Assembly (NCBI GenBank): GCA_036403035.1
Contig: DASWRT010000101.1
Location: 1-23,214 of the forward strand
DNA from: DASWRT01 sp036403035
GTDB lineage: Bacteria; Pseudomonadota; Alphaproteobacteria; ATCC43930; CGMCC-115725
Reading direction: 5' to 3'
DNA length: 23,214 nucleotides
Position numbers and translations under genes: made by a program. The notes beneath the pieces were generated by a model. The model was not told the origin of the DNA and made no database searches. It saw nothing but the letters and a program-made list of their open reading frames with translations. This document shows positions 1 to 10,808 of this stretch, in pieces; the first letter of the stretch is position 1, and each line of letters starts with the position of its first letter.

Positions 1-381
1 GATCTCCACGTCGGGATAGCGTTCGAGAAAAGCACCCATGACCGGTCCCACGAGAAATTCAGCCGCTTCCGTCGGCACGCTCAGCCGGATCCGGCCCACC
101 GGCGCGTCGCGGAACCGGTTGAGCACGTCGACGGCGCGACCGATCTCGTCGAACGGCGTGAGGATGGCCGCCCGCAGTTCCTCGCCGGCCGCCGTGAGCG
201 TCACGCTGCGGCTTGTGCGATTGAGCAGTCGAACGCCCAGACGTTCTTCGAGGGCCTTCAGCGCATGGCTAAGGGCCGACGCGCTGACGTCCAGCTCGAT
301 CCCGGCGCGCCGAAAGTTTCGGTGCTTCGCGATCTCCAGGAAGTACGCGAGGTCCGCCAAGTCCGATCGGCGAAACGGCAT
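1..381 (-). CDS. LysR-type transcriptional regulator, N-terminal part (cut by window edge)
   Basis: The first 127 codons of a LysR-family DNA-binding regulator; the gene runs off the left edge, so most of its effector-binding domain is not seen. Starting at the ATG at 379-381, the protein begins MPFRRSDLADLAYFLEIAKH. Residues about 9-66 form the typical winged helix-turn-helix, with the family signature around SASALSHALKALEERLGVRL followed by LLNRTSRSVTLTAAGEEL. After it comes the linker helix and the opening of the substrate-binding domain (GRIRLSVPTEAAEFLVGPVM). Such proteins act in the cytoplasm as tetramers and often control neighbouring genes in response to a small ligand. The gene lies 70 bases downstream of a reductase-like gene on the same strand, so the two may be cotranscribed. 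The target and ligand cannot be inferred. Confidence 0.93.
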   Translation of the reverse strand, partial: MPFRRSDLADLAYFLEIAKHRNFRRAGIELDVSASALSHALKALEERLGVRLLNRTSRSVTLTAAGEELRAAILTPFDEIGRAVDVLNRFRDAPVGRIRLSVPTEAAEFLVGPVMGAFLERYPDVEI

Positions 382-451
382 CCTCTCTCGGCTCCTTCCT
401 GCGCCAGAGTCCGCGGGACCGCACCGCTGTCGCCCCCCATGCCTACCGGCT

Positions 452-1144
452 CTATGCGTTCTCGACGCGATAGCGGAGCCAGACGGCGCCGCCGTCCAGG
501 GTCTGGCTGCTCAGGAGCTGCATGGCCCGCACCGGCGGCCGACGGTCCGAGTCGGCCGCCTGAGAATCGAACACGCTCGGCGCCCCCGCCGCACCGTCGG
601 CGGTCGGCAAGACGATCAGGCTGATCTCGTCGATCAGGCCCGCGCGCAGGAAGGCGCCGTTGGCCACCCCGCCGCCTTCGAGGAGAAGACGCTCGACGCC
701 GAGTTCCCGATTGAGAACCTCCAGGGCGAGGCCCGGATCGAGCGCGCTCTCCCCGGCGAAGACGTAGGAGACCCCGTCCCCCCGCAGCCCCGCGAGGTGG
801 GCGTCGGGGACTTTCTCCGTCAGCACGACGACGATCGGATCGCCGCCAATGTCCGCGCGCCCCCAGGCGATCTTGCCCCCGGCGTCCAGCACGACGCCGT
901 AGGCATGGGCGTCGCGCCGTGCGAACCAGGGCTCGCGCGGGAGGATGTCGCTCGTACGGTCTGGATAATGCTGCGCCTTGGCGAACTCCTGGCCGGTGAC
1001 GCGGCCGACCAGCCAAGCCTGGCCGCCGAGCTCGTCGTGAATGCGCTCGAACAGTCCGGTTTCGACCCCCGCAGGCCGCCAGCGGCTCGGGAGGATCCGG
1101 CCGTCGATGCTCGATGCCATATGGCAGATGACGTAGGGCTTCAA
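452..1144 (-). CDS. RibD C-terminal-domain / dihydrofolate-reductase-like protein
   Basis: A 230-residue protein of the RibD C-terminal (pyrimidine reductase / DHFR-like) family, which binds NADPH on a Rossmann-like fold. Family marks are the opening KPYVICHMASSIDGRI, the central KIAWGRADIGGDPIVVVLTE, and the motif RLLLEGGGVANGAFLRAGLI near residues 165-185. There is no N-terminal zinc deaminase domain, so this is not a complete RibD and need not make riboflavin; stand-alone members are usually annotated as reductases of unknown substrate. I chose a TTG start at 1142-1144 because homologues begin with this KPYV segment and a GGAG lies seven bases upstream. The longer frame, opening at 1228, would start inside a terminator hairpin. 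It is upstream of the LysR gene on the same strand. The family is clear; the function and the exact start are less so. Confidence 0.85.
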   Translation of the reverse strand: MKPYVICHMASSIDGRILPSRWRPAGVETGLFERIHDELGGQAWLVGRVTGQEFAKAQHYPDRTSDILPREPWFARRDAHAYGVVLDAGGKIAWGRADIGGDPIVVVLTEKVPDAHLAGLRGDGVSYVFAGESALDPGLALEVLNRELGVERLLLEGGGVANGAFLRAGLIDEISLIVLPTADGAAGAPSVFDSQAADSDRRPPVRAMQLLSSQTLDGGAVWLRYRVENA

Positions 1145-1223
1145 AGGAACGCTCCGAGAGGTTTGGGCTGCGGCTGCACTCACCGTCCTAAACGGTTGGC
1201 AGCCGCCGATGACCATCGCGTGC

Positions 1224-1258
1224 TCCAAAAGGAAGCCGCCGCGCCGGGGCGCGGCGGC
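1224..1258 (-). terminator. Rho-independent terminator after xerC
   Basis: On the minus strand, 48 bases past the xerC stop codon, an 11-bp perfect GC stem (arms 1248-1258 and 1235-1245, two-base turn at 1246-1247) is followed by TTCCTTTTGG. The stem and T-rich tail fit an intrinsic terminator that separates xerC from the reductase-like gene downstream. Confidence 0.65.
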
Positions 1259-1305
1259 GCCGCGGCCTGACGATCTCGCGGGGAGCGCCGCCTCGTCCGC
1301 TCAGT

Positions 1306-2304
1306 CTAACTGTTCGCCCGCGGGTGCGCCTTGTCGTAGACCGCGGCGAGCCGCGCCGTGTCGACCGCCGTATAGCGCTGCGTCGTCGACAGGCTGGCGT
1401 GGCCCAGCAGCTCCTGGATCGTGCGCAGATCGCCGCCGCCGGCGAGGAGATGCGTCGCGAAGCTGTGGCGGAGCGCGTGCGGCGTCGCGGTGTCCGGCAG
1501 GCCGAGCAGGCCGCGCAGCTTCTCCATCTGGCGCTGCACGAGGCGCGGGTTGAGCGGGCCGCCGCGCGCCCCGACGAACAGCGGCCCGTCCGACGCCAGC
1601 GCATGGGGGCAGGCCGCGAGATAGGTGCCGATCGCCTCGGCCACCACGGGCAGCACCGGGACAAGGCGCTGCTTGCCGCCCTTGCCGCGGATCGTCAGCA
1701 TTCCGCCGCCGGCCTCGGCCGGCGCTTCGCGCCGCGTCAGGCCCAGCGCCTCCGAAAGCCGCAGCCCGCAGCCGTAGAGCAGCGTCACGATCGCGATGTC
1801 GCGCAGGCCCAGCCAGGGCTGCGTCGCGACCTCGGCGATGCTGTCGAGCGACAGCGCCGCCTGCTCGACCGAGAGCGGCTTCGGCACCGAGACCGGCAGC
1901 CGCGGCGTGCGCAGCGCGCCGAGCGCCGGGTTGTGCAGGATGCCGCGCCGGTCGAGGAAGCGGAAAAGGTTGCGGAGCACCGACAGCGCCCGCGCCGTCG
2001 AGGTCCGCTTCAGGTCGTCCGCGCTGCGGCGGGCGAGATAGGCGCGGAAATCTGCGGCGGCGAGGCTGCCGAGCATCGCCAGATCCGGCGTCTCGCCGCG
2101 ATATTCCTGAAGGAAGTCGAGGAACGCGGCGAGGTCGCGGCCGTAGGCCGCGACGGTATGCGGCGACGCCCGGCGTTCCGCCGTCAGCCACGTCTGCCAT
2201 GTCGCGATCGTTCCGGCGAGATCCGGCGACGCCGCGAAGCGGGCCGCCGGCACCGGCGCGGGGCCGCTGCTGACGGCGGCCCTTACGCCGCGAGGTCGAG
2301 CCAT
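1306..2304 (-). CDS. xerC: Tyrosine site-specific recombinase XerC
   Basis: A 332-residue tyrosine recombinase that, with XerD, resolves chromosome dimers at the dif site during division. The N-terminal SAM-like core-binding domain spans roughly residues 30-120 (SPHTVAAYGRDLAAFLDFLQ). The catalytic domain follows with all expected residues: R182 (in GCGLRLSEALGL), K208 (in IRGKGGKQR), H276 and R279 (in PHALRHSFATHLL), H302 (in LLGHASL) and the nucleophile Y311 (in TTQRYTAV). Length is slightly above the usual 300 because of an Ala/Pro-rich N-terminus. The ATG at 2302-2304 lies inside the end of the upstream DUF484 gene, a 22-base overlap pointing to coupled translation. DUF484-xerC adjacency is also found in gammaproteobacteria, which supports XerC over XerD, although the two are similar in sequence. 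Confidence 0.93.
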   Translation of the reverse strand: MARPRGVRAAVSSGPAPVPAARFAASPDLAGTIATWQTWLTAERRASPHTVAAYGRDLAAFLDFLQEYRGETPDLAMLGSLAAADFRAYLARRSADDLKRTSTARALSVLRNLFRFLDRRGILHNPALGALRTPRLPVSVPKPLSVEQAALSLDSIAEVATQPWLGLRDIAIVTLLYGCGLRLSEALGLTRREAPAEAGGGMLTIRGKGGKQRLVPVLPVVAEAIGTYLAACPHALASDGPLFVGARGGPLNPRLVQRQMEKLRGLLGLPDTATPHALRHSFATHLLAGGGDLRTIQELLGHASLSTTQRYTAVDTARLAAVYDKAHPRANS

Positions 2305-3068
2305 GCGGCGATGGTGATCCCGAGCGTCCGGGCGAGGAAGGTCAGCAGCTCGGTGCCCTGGCCGGAATTGAACCTGTCTGGCCGGCGGGTGCCGATGCAG
2401 AGCAGGCCGACCGGCGCGTGCTCGCTGACCGGGAGCCGGAGCAGCGCCTCGGAGCGGACCAGCCCGGCGCCGCTGCCGAACAGCCGCGGGTCGCCCGCGA
2501 CGTCGGCGCGCAGCAGCGCGTCGCGGCTGTCGCCGAGCAGCGCGTCGACCGTGCCGCCGGGCAGGAGCTGGATGCCCGGCATCGGCAGCCGCGGCGGCTT
2601 CATCCGCGCCGCCTCGACGCCGATCGTCACGACATCGACGTCGAGCATGACCGCGAGATCGGTCGTCACGGTCTGCAGGAGCTGCTCGAAGCTGGTCGCG
2701 CCGATGATCGCGAGCACGGCGGCATGGATCCGCGACTGGCTCGCGAGGTTCGACCGGCTGGTCGCGATCAGTGCCCGCTGCTGCCCCTTGAGCCGGGTCA
2801 CCTCGCCCCGCAGCTTCTGCAGCATGAAGAACTGCATGTCGAGGACGCCGTCGCCGCGCGGCCGGCTCGGCGGCGTCAGCAGGGACAGCAGCTCGGCATT
2901 CTCGACCAGGAAGTCCGGATGCGTGCGGAGATATGCCTTGATCTCGGCCGCCGTGGGTTCCGGCCGCGGCGTCGCGCCGTTCGCCGAGGCTGCGGGACGT
3001 GCCGGGCGTTCGGTCTGGTCCTTCGGACGATCCAAGAGGTTACCCCGCGTCGATGGGAGACAGGACAC
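2283..3068 (-). CDS. DUF484 family protein (GAF-like)
   Basis: A 261-residue cytoplasmic protein of the DUF484 family, whose role is not established. A short helical N-terminal part contains the family opening IKAYLRTHPDFLVENAELL (about residues 43-61), then a helical linker (FFMLQKLRGEVTRLKGQQRA), then a GAF-like ligand-sensing fold from about residue 110 to the end, with RLPVSEHAPVGLLCIGTRRP and a terminal helix LTFLARTLGITIAAWLDL. It is the first gene of a pair with xerC, overlapping it by 22 bases, and diverges from priA. The start used is a GTG at 3066-3068 with no clear ribosome site; a TTG eleven codons later (LDRPKDQ) with GGGG upstream is an alternative. The family call is firm; the start is uncertain. 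Confidence 0.88.
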   Translation of the reverse strand: MSCLPSTRGNLLDRPKDQTERPARPAASANGATPRPEPTAAEIKAYLRTHPDFLVENAELLSLLTPPSRPRGDGVLDMQFFMLQKLRGEVTRLKGQQRALIATSRSNLASQSRIHAAVLAIIGATSFEQLLQTVTTDLAVMLDVDVVTIGVEAARMKPPRLPMPGIQLLPGGTVDALLGDSRDALLRADVAGDPRLFGSGAGLVRSEALLRLPVSEHAPVGLLCIGTRRPDRFNSGQGTELLTFLARTLGITIAAWLDLAA

Positions 3069-3197
3069 GCCGGGGCAGGGCCGGCACGGCGGCGCTATCG
3101 ATCCTGGACGACATCATGCGGTAGGCAACCTCGAAAACTTACCAACGGCGCGCGGTGCTCTTGGATACGCCGCGCGTAGTCTCTAAGAGTGTAGCTT

Positions 3198-5507
3198 ATG
3201 GCCAACACCGGCGCCAGTTTCGCCCGCCCCGACCACGCCGCCCCCGACCATCGCGCCGACGAGCGGCAAACGCCGCAGCCGGACGGAGCGTTCGGCGCCG
3301 CGGCGCGGCGCGTCAGCGTTCTGCTGCCGCTGCCGCTTGCCGGCGCCTACGATTACCGCGCGCCGGCCGCCGCCGCGGACCTGCCGCTCGGCAGCTTCGT
3401 CGCGGTGCCGCTCAACGGACGCCTCGTGCCGGGCGTCGTCTGGGGCGAGGGCGGCAACGCCGATCTCGACGAGGCGAAGATCAAGGGCGTCGCCGAGGTG
3501 CTCGACGTGCCGCCGATGAAGACGGAGCTGCGCGGCTTCATCGACTGGGTCGCCGGCTACACGATGAGCCCGCCCGGCGCGGTGCTGCGCATGGCGATGA
3601 GCGTCGCCGACGCGCTCCATCCGGCGCGCCTCCGCCTTGCCGTCGCGCTCTCGCCGGCCGGGCGCGCCGCGCTCGCCGGCGCTGCCGCCGCGGCGGAATC
3701 GGGACCGCGGCTGACGTCCGCGCGGCGGCGCGTGCTCGACGCGCTCGGTCTCGATGGTCCGCCCCGTGCGCCGGGCGAGCTGGCCGCCGCGGCCGGATGC
3801 AGTCCCGGCGTCGTCCGCGGCCTGCTCGACGCCGGACTGCTGGAGACGGTCGAGGTCGCCGCGCCGCGTCCGGCGGAGCCGGACTGGCGCCTGCCGGGAC
3901 CGGTGCTCTCGCTCGATCAGGCCGAGGCGGCGCGGCGCCTGTCCGAGCAGGTCGCCGCGCGCCGCTTCGGCGTCACGCTGCTCGACGGCGTCACCGGCTC
4001 GGGCAAGACGGAGGTCTATTTCGAGGCGATCGCCGCCGCACTGCGCGAGGGGCGGCAGGCGCTGGTGCTGCTGCCGGAGATCGCGCTCAGCTCGCAGTTC
4101 CTCGACCGTTTCGCCGCGCGCTTCGGCGCACGTCCCGCGGAATGGCACTCCGATCTCGGTCATTCCGAGCGCCGGGCGGCGTGGCGTTCCGTCGCCGAGG
4201 GCACGGCGCGGGTCGTCGTCGGCGCGCGCTCGGCGCTGTTCCTGCCCTTCGCCGACCTCGGCCTGATCGTCGTCGACGAGGAGCACGACGCCGCGTTCAA
4301 GCAGGAGGACGGCGTCGTCTACCACGCCCGCGACATGGCGGTGGTGCGGGCGCGGATGGCCGAGGTGCCGGCCGTGCTGGTCTCGGCGACGCCGGCCCTG
4401 GAGACCGTCGTCAATGTCGAGCGCGGGCGCTACGTGCGGCTGGCGCTCCCCGACCGGCACGGCGGTGCGCAGCTCCCGGAGATCCGCACGATCGACCTGC
4501 GCCGGCACCCGCCGGAGCGGCAGCGCTTCCTGTCGCCGCCGCTGGTCGAGGCGATGCGCGAGACGCTCGCGGGCGGCGAGCAGACGCTGCTGTTCCTGAA
4601 CCGGCGCGGCTATGCGCCGCTGACCCTGTGCCGCACCTGCGGCCACCGGCTGCAATGTCCGAACTGCACGGCGTGGCTGGTCGAGCACCGCTTTCTCGGC
4701 CGCCTGCAATGCCACCATTGCGGCCATGCCGAGCCGATGCCGCAGGCCTGCCCGACCTGCGGCGAGATCGGCAGCTTCGCGGCGTGCGGGCCGGGCGTCG
4801 AGCGGCTGGCCGAGGAGGTCAAGGCGCGCTTCCCGGAGGCGCGGCTCGCGGTGATGGCGAGCGACACGCTGTTCGGTCCGCGCGCCGCGGCTGAGATGGT
4901 GCGCGCCGTCCAGGCGCACGAGATCGACATCCTGATCGGCACGCAGATCGTCGCGAAGGGCCACCATTTTCCGCTGCTGACGCTGGTCGGCGTCGTCGAC
5001 GCCGACCTCGGCCTCACCGGCGGCGACCTCCGCGCCGCGGAGCGGACCTATCAGCTCCTGCATCAGGTGGCCGGCCGCGCCGGCCGCGCGGAACGGCCCG
5101 GCCGCGTCATGCTCCAGACCTTCCTGCCGGAGCATCCGGTGATGGCGGCGCTGGTCGACGGCGGCCGGGACGCATTCCTCGCGGCGGAGACGGAGGCGCG
5201 CCGCCGCTTCGAGATGCCGCCGTTCGGCCGCCTCGCGGCGCTGATCGTCTCGGCGCTGGAAGCCGATGCCGCCGACTATGTCGCGGCGTCGCTCGGCCGC
5301 GCCGCGCCGCGGATGGCCGATCTGGAAGTGCTGGGGCCGGCGCCGGCGCCGCTCGCGCTGCTGCGCTCCCGCCACCGCCGCCGCTTCCTCGTCAAGGCGC
5401 GGCGATCGATTCATCTCCAGACGGTGCTGCGCGACTGGATCGGACGGGTCAAGGTGCCCGCGTCGGTGCGCGTGCAGATCGACATCGACCCCTACAGCTT
5501 CCTCTGA
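3198..5507 (+). CDS. priA: Primosomal replication restart helicase PriA
   Basis: A 769-residue superfamily 2 helicase that reloads the replisome at stalled forks. An N-terminal 3'-DNA-binding domain (about residues 37-135, VSVLLPLPLAGAYDYRAP) is followed by a winged-helix region. The helicase core has Walker A GVTGSGKT at 264-271 and Walker B DEEH at 360-363. Eight cysteines at 478, 481, 487, 490, 505, 508, 518 and 521 form the two zinc sites inserted in the second RecA-like lobe. Motif V (GTQIVAKGHHFP) and motif VI (HQVAGRAGRAERPG) follow, and a C-terminal domain ends the protein. Size and order match PriA closely. An N-terminal tail of about 36 residues rich in Ala, Pro and Asp precedes the domain, so the true start could be slightly further in. 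It diverges from DUF484-xerC across 129 bases. Confidence 0.97.
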   Translation: MANTGASFARPDHAAPDHRADERQTPQPDGAFGAAARRVSVLLPLPLAGAYDYRAPAAAADLPLGSFVAVPLNGRLVPGVVWGEGGNADLDEAKIKGVAEVLDVPPMKTELRGFIDWVAGYTMSPPGAVLRMAMSVADALHPARLRLAVALSPAGRAALAGAAAAAESGPRLTSARRRVLDALGLDGPPRAPGELAAAAGCSPGVVRGLLDAGLLETVEVAAPRPAEPDWRLPGPVLSLDQAEAARRLSEQVAARRFGVTLLDGVTGSGKTEVYFEAIAAALREGRQALVLLPEIALSSQFLDRFAARFGARPAEWHSDLGHSERRAAWRSVAEGTARVVVGARSALFLPFADLGLIVVDEEHDAAFKQEDGVVYHARDMAVVRARMAEVPAVLVSATPALETVVNVERGRYVRLALPDRHGGAQLPEIRTIDLRRHPPERQRFLSPPLVEAMRETLAGGEQTLLFLNRRGYAPLTLCRTCGHRLQCPNCTAWLVEHRFLGRLQCHHCGHAEPMPQACPTCGEIGSFAACGPGVERLAEEVKARFPEARLAVMASDTLFGPRAAAEMVRAVQAHEIDILIGTQIVAKGHHFPLLTLVGVVDADLGLTGGDLRAAERTYQLLHQVAGRAGRAERPGRVMLQTFLPEHPVMAALVDGGRDAFLAAETEARRRFEMPPFGRLAALIVSALEADAADYVAASLGRAAPRMADLEVLGPAPAPLALLRSRHRRRFLVKARRSIHLQTVLRDWIGRVKVPASVRVQIDIDPYSFL

Positions 5508-5600
5508 TTTCTGCTTCTTTCGCAGGCAGCTGTTGGCCAAAATGTCGCTCCCCGGCGCGTTGCGCCTCTAGTCGAGTTGTGTTACCTAGCCCGCACGTTC

Positions 5601-5620
5601 CGGGTGGGTTTCCCCACCCG
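5601..5620. repeat. GGGTGGG/CCCACCC hairpin between priA and atpH
   Basis: An 8-bp perfect inverted repeat, CGGGTGGG (5601-5608) and CCCACCCG (5613-5620), with loop TTTC. It lies 93 bases after priA and 97 bases before atpH. It could end priA transcription, but it has no strong T tract. A similar hairpin occurs at 12562-12584, so it may instead be a dispersed palindromic repeat. Confidence 0.5.
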
Positions 5621-5630
5621 CCGGGTTTCA

Positions 5631-5659
5631 TTGTCGAAATCCGATCTGAATCATAAGCA
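5631..5659 (+). promoter_or_regulatory. Candidate promoter of the atp operon
   Basis: TTGTCG at 5631-5636 and TAAGCA at 5654-5659, separated by 17 bases, give a plausible housekeeping-sigma promoter 57 bases before the atpH start. It lies just after a hairpin that would insulate the operon from priA. The -10 match is weak and the call rests on position as much as sequence. Confidence 0.3.
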
Positions 5660-5716
5660 TCGGGTCCGCGGCGGCCATGGTTGCCGCCTTGGGACATAGG
5701 TGAGGGTTCCCGAAAG

Positions 5717-6274
5717 GTGGCTTCCGCGTCCAGGGGCGTTTCCGGGCTGGCTGATCGCTATGCCGCGGCGCTGTTTGACCTTGCCGACGAACGCAAGGAG
5801 CTCGATACCGTCGCCGCCGATCTGCGGCAGCTCCGGGACATGATACAGGGGAGCGCGGACCTGCGGCGTCTGGTGCGCAGCCCGGTCCTGTCGCGGGTCG
5901 AGCAGGCGCGGGCGATCGGGGCGATCGCCGAGTCCGCCGGCCTGTCCCAGCTCACGCGCAACTTCCTCGGTCTCATCGCGCAGAACCGGCGCCTCTTTGC
6001 GCTGCCGGCGATGATCGACGCCTATCTCGCCCAGCTCGCCGCCCGCCGCGGCGAGGTGACGGCGCAGGTCGTCGCAGCGCAGCCGCTGACGCCGGCGCAG
6101 GAGGCCGCGGTCAACGAGCAGTTGCGCAAGGCGGTCGGCAGCAAGGTCGCCGTCGAAATCAAGGTCGATCCGAGCCTTCTGGGCGGGATGATCGTCAAAG
6201 TCGGGTCGCGCATGGTCGATGCATCGGTGCGCAGCAAGCTGCAGCGCCTGCAGTTCGCGATGAAAGGGGTCTAG
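5717..6274 (+). CDS. atpH: F1F0 ATP synthase subunit delta
   Basis: A 185-residue delta subunit, the stator link joining the alpha3beta3 head to the b subunits of F0 at the inner face of the membrane. The helical N-terminal domain has the family opening GLADRYAAALFDLADERKEL and the segment LTRNFLGLIAQNRRLFALPA. The C-terminal signature is DPSLLGGMIVKVGSRMVDAS near residues 150-170. I chose the GTG at 5717-5719, preceded by GAGGG, because it gives the normal family length. An in-frame TTG twelve codons upstream would add an unrelated peptide. It is first in a five-gene operon and ends three bases before atpA. F0 genes are absent, as is normal in alphaproteobacteria, where they sit at another locus. 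Confidence 0.95.
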   Translation: MASASRGVSGLADRYAAALFDLADERKELDTVAADLRQLRDMIQGSADLRRLVRSPVLSRVEQARAIGAIAESAGLSQLTRNFLGLIAQNRRLFALPAMIDAYLAQLAARRGEVTAQVVAAQPLTPAQEAAVNEQLRKAVGSKVAVEIKVDPSLLGGMIVKVGSRMVDASVRSKLQRLQFAMKGV

Positions 6275-6277
6275 TCG

Positions 6278-7807
<1,530 letters not shown>

Positions 7808-7834
7808 GCCGGGCGGCGGGACAGGCGACGAGCG

Positions 7835-8725
7835 ATGGCGAGCCTCAAGGATCTTCGCGTCCGCATCCGAAGCGTCAAGTCGACGCAGAAGATCACGGCC
7901 GCGATGAAGATGGTCGCGGCCTCGCGCCTGCGCCGGGCGCAGGAGCAGGCCGAGGCCGCGCGGCCTTATGCCGAGCGGATGGAGCGGATGCTCGCCTCGC
8001 TCGCCGGGCGCATGGCCGGCTTGCCGGGCGCGCCGCCGCTCCTCGCCGGCACCGGCAAGGACGAAACGCATCTGCTGGTCGTCATCACGTCGGACCGCGG
8101 GCTCGCCGGTGGCTTCAACGCCTCGATCCTGCGCGAGGCGCGGCGCCGGATCCGCGAGCTGACGGCCGCGGGCAAGACCGTCAAGATCCTGACGGTCGGC
8201 CGCAAGGGGCGCGACAACCTGCGCCGCGAGTACGGCCGGCTCATCATCGAGAGCCTGACGGACATCGGCCGCCGCCGCGTCGCCTTCAGCGAAGCGAAGG
8301 ACATCGCCGACCGGGTGCTTGCGCTTTACCAGCAGGGCGGCTTCGACGTCTGCACGATCATCTTCAACCGTTTCAAGTCGGCGATCACCCAGATCGTCAC
8401 CGGCCTGCAGCTCATCCCGTTCGCCCCGCCGGCCGGCGCTGCCGAGGAGGCGCCGGCCGCGGTGGGCGGCGCGATCTACGAGTTCGAGCCGAACGAGGAG
8501 GAGATCCTCGAGGCGCTCCTCCCGAACAATCTCGCGGTGCAGATCTTCCGCGCGCTGTTGGAGAGCGCGGCAAGCGAGCAGGGCGCGCGCATGTCCGCAA
8601 TGGACAGTGCGACCCGCAACGCGGGCGACATGATCGACCGCCTGACGATGAACTACAACCGGACCCGTCAGGCCGTCATCACCAAGGAACTGATCGAGAT
8701 CATCTCCGGCGCCGAAGCCCTCTAG
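7835..8725 (+). CDS. atpG: F1F0 ATP synthase subunit gamma
   Basis: The 296-residue central shaft subunit that rotates inside the alpha3beta3 ring and couples proton flow to ATP synthesis. The N-terminal helix MASLKDLRVRIRSVKSTQKI and the C-terminal helix (NAGDMIDRLTMNYNRTRQAV through ELIEIISGAEAL) form the coiled-coil shaft. Between them lies the Rossmann-like globular part, including VVITSDRGLAGGFNASILRE. Length is normal for the alphaproteobacterial form. It follows atpA by 27 bases and precedes atpD by 32 bases in the same operon. Confidence 0.97.
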   Translation: MASLKDLRVRIRSVKSTQKITAAMKMVAASRLRRAQEQAEAARPYAERMERMLASLAGRMAGLPGAPPLLAGTGKDETHLLVVITSDRGLAGGFNASILREARRRIRELTAAGKTVKILTVGRKGRDNLRREYGRLIIESLTDIGRRRVAFSEAKDIADRVLALYQQGGFDVCTIIFNRFKSAITQIVTGLQLIPFAPPAGAAEEAPAAVGGAIYEFEPNEEEILEALLPNNLAVQIFRALLESAASEQGARMSAMDSATRNAGDMIDRLTMNYNRTRQAVITKELIEIISGAEAL

Positions 8726-8757
8726 GTATCGCCGAGCGAACGAAGGACTGAGAGACC

Positions 8758-10179
<1,422 letters not shown>

Positions 10180-10204
10180 GCAACGCGGCAGGCGGACGCG
10201 CATC

Positions 10205-10672
10205 ATGGCCGAGAAGGTCCAATTCGAGCTGGTCTCCCCGGAGAGGCTCGTCCTCTCCGAGGCGGTCGACATGGTGGTGGTGCCGGGCGGCGAGGGCTAT
10301 TTCGGCGTCCTCGCCAACCACGCGCCGCTGATCTCGACCGTCAAGGCGGGCGTCATCGACGTCTATCAGGGCCGCGAGGTGACGCAGCGCATCTTCGTCG
10401 CCGGCGGCTTCGCCGAGGTGACGCCGGAGCGCTGTACGGTTCTCGCCGACGAGGCGGTCGCCGTCTCGTCGCTCGACCCGGCGGCGATCGAGGCCAACAT
10501 GCGCATCCTCGAAGGCACGATCGCCAACCTGCGCGAGCAGATCGGCCGCACCACCGGGACGGACCGCGACCACGCCGAGTTCGAGCTGCGCCACGTGCAG
10601 GCGAACCTGGAAGTGGCCGCGGCCAAGCTCGCAGCGGTGCGAGGCGGAGCGGCTGTCGCCGCTGCGCACTAA
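10205..10672 (+). CDS. atpC: F1F0 ATP synthase subunit epsilon
   Basis: The 155-residue epsilon subunit, bound to the gamma shaft, which links it to the c-ring and can inhibit ATP hydrolysis. Residues about 4-85 form the beta-sandwich with the family signature VVVPGGEGYFGVLANHAPLI. The remaining residues are helical (DPAAIEANMRILEGTIANLR). The C-terminal helical part is somewhat longer than in many alphaproteobacterial homologues (about 130-140 residues) and ends in an Ala-rich tail. It is the last gene of the operon, followed by a GC-rich hairpin terminator. Confidence 0.95.
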   Translation: MAEKVQFELVSPERLVLSEAVDMVVVPGGEGYFGVLANHAPLISTVKAGVIDVYQGREVTQRIFVAGGFAEVTPERCTVLADEAVAVSSLDPAAIEANMRILEGTIANLREQIGRTTGTDRDHAEFELRHVQANLEVAAAKLAAVRGGAAVAAAH

Positions 10673-10703
10673 ACCTGCGGTCGTATTTAGAGTAGAGTAG
10701 GCG

Positions 10704-10743
10704 GCGGAGGCGGGCCGGGCAGGCGCGCCTCCGCGTTCGTCTT
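10704..10743 (+). terminator. Terminator of the atp operon
   Basis: A 9-bp perfect stem, GCGGAGGCG (10704-10712) and CGCCTCCGC (10726-10734), with a 13-base GC-rich loop, is followed by GTTCGTCTTT. It begins 31 bases after the atpC stop. The stem and T-rich tail fit an intrinsic terminator, though the T run is interrupted. Confidence 0.6.
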
Positions 10744-10745
10744 TA

Positions 10746-10770
10746 TGCCGGCGGCCGAGAGGCCGGCGTA
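10746..10770. repeat. GCCGGC palindrome upstream of the ferritin-like gene
   Basis: An inverted repeat built on two copies of GCCGGC around the loop GGCCGAGAG, flanked by AT and GT that extend the stem. It is followed closely by GAGTCTAGG. A related palindrome followed by TAGTCTCGG lies at 12614-12633, suggesting a small dispersed element. Confidence 0.4.
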
Positions 10771-10808
10771 TCAATGAGTCTAGGCGGTTCTGCGGCCGTT
10801 CACCTGAC

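Noticed and set aside
38..1270. A 410-codon plus-strand frame across the LysR and reductase-like genes
   Set aside because: It spans two clear minus-strand genes and the gap between them, and has no family resemblance.
1306..2304. XerC as the integrase of a mobile island
   Set aside because: It is adjacent to DUF484 in the conserved housekeeping arrangement, with no attachment-site repeats, tRNA target or cargo genes.
3183..5540. A 785-codon open frame on the minus strand opposite priA
   Set aside because: It mirrors priA, which has every helicase motif. Its translation is an Arg/Ala/His-rich string with no recognisable domain, as expected antisense to a very GC-rich gene.
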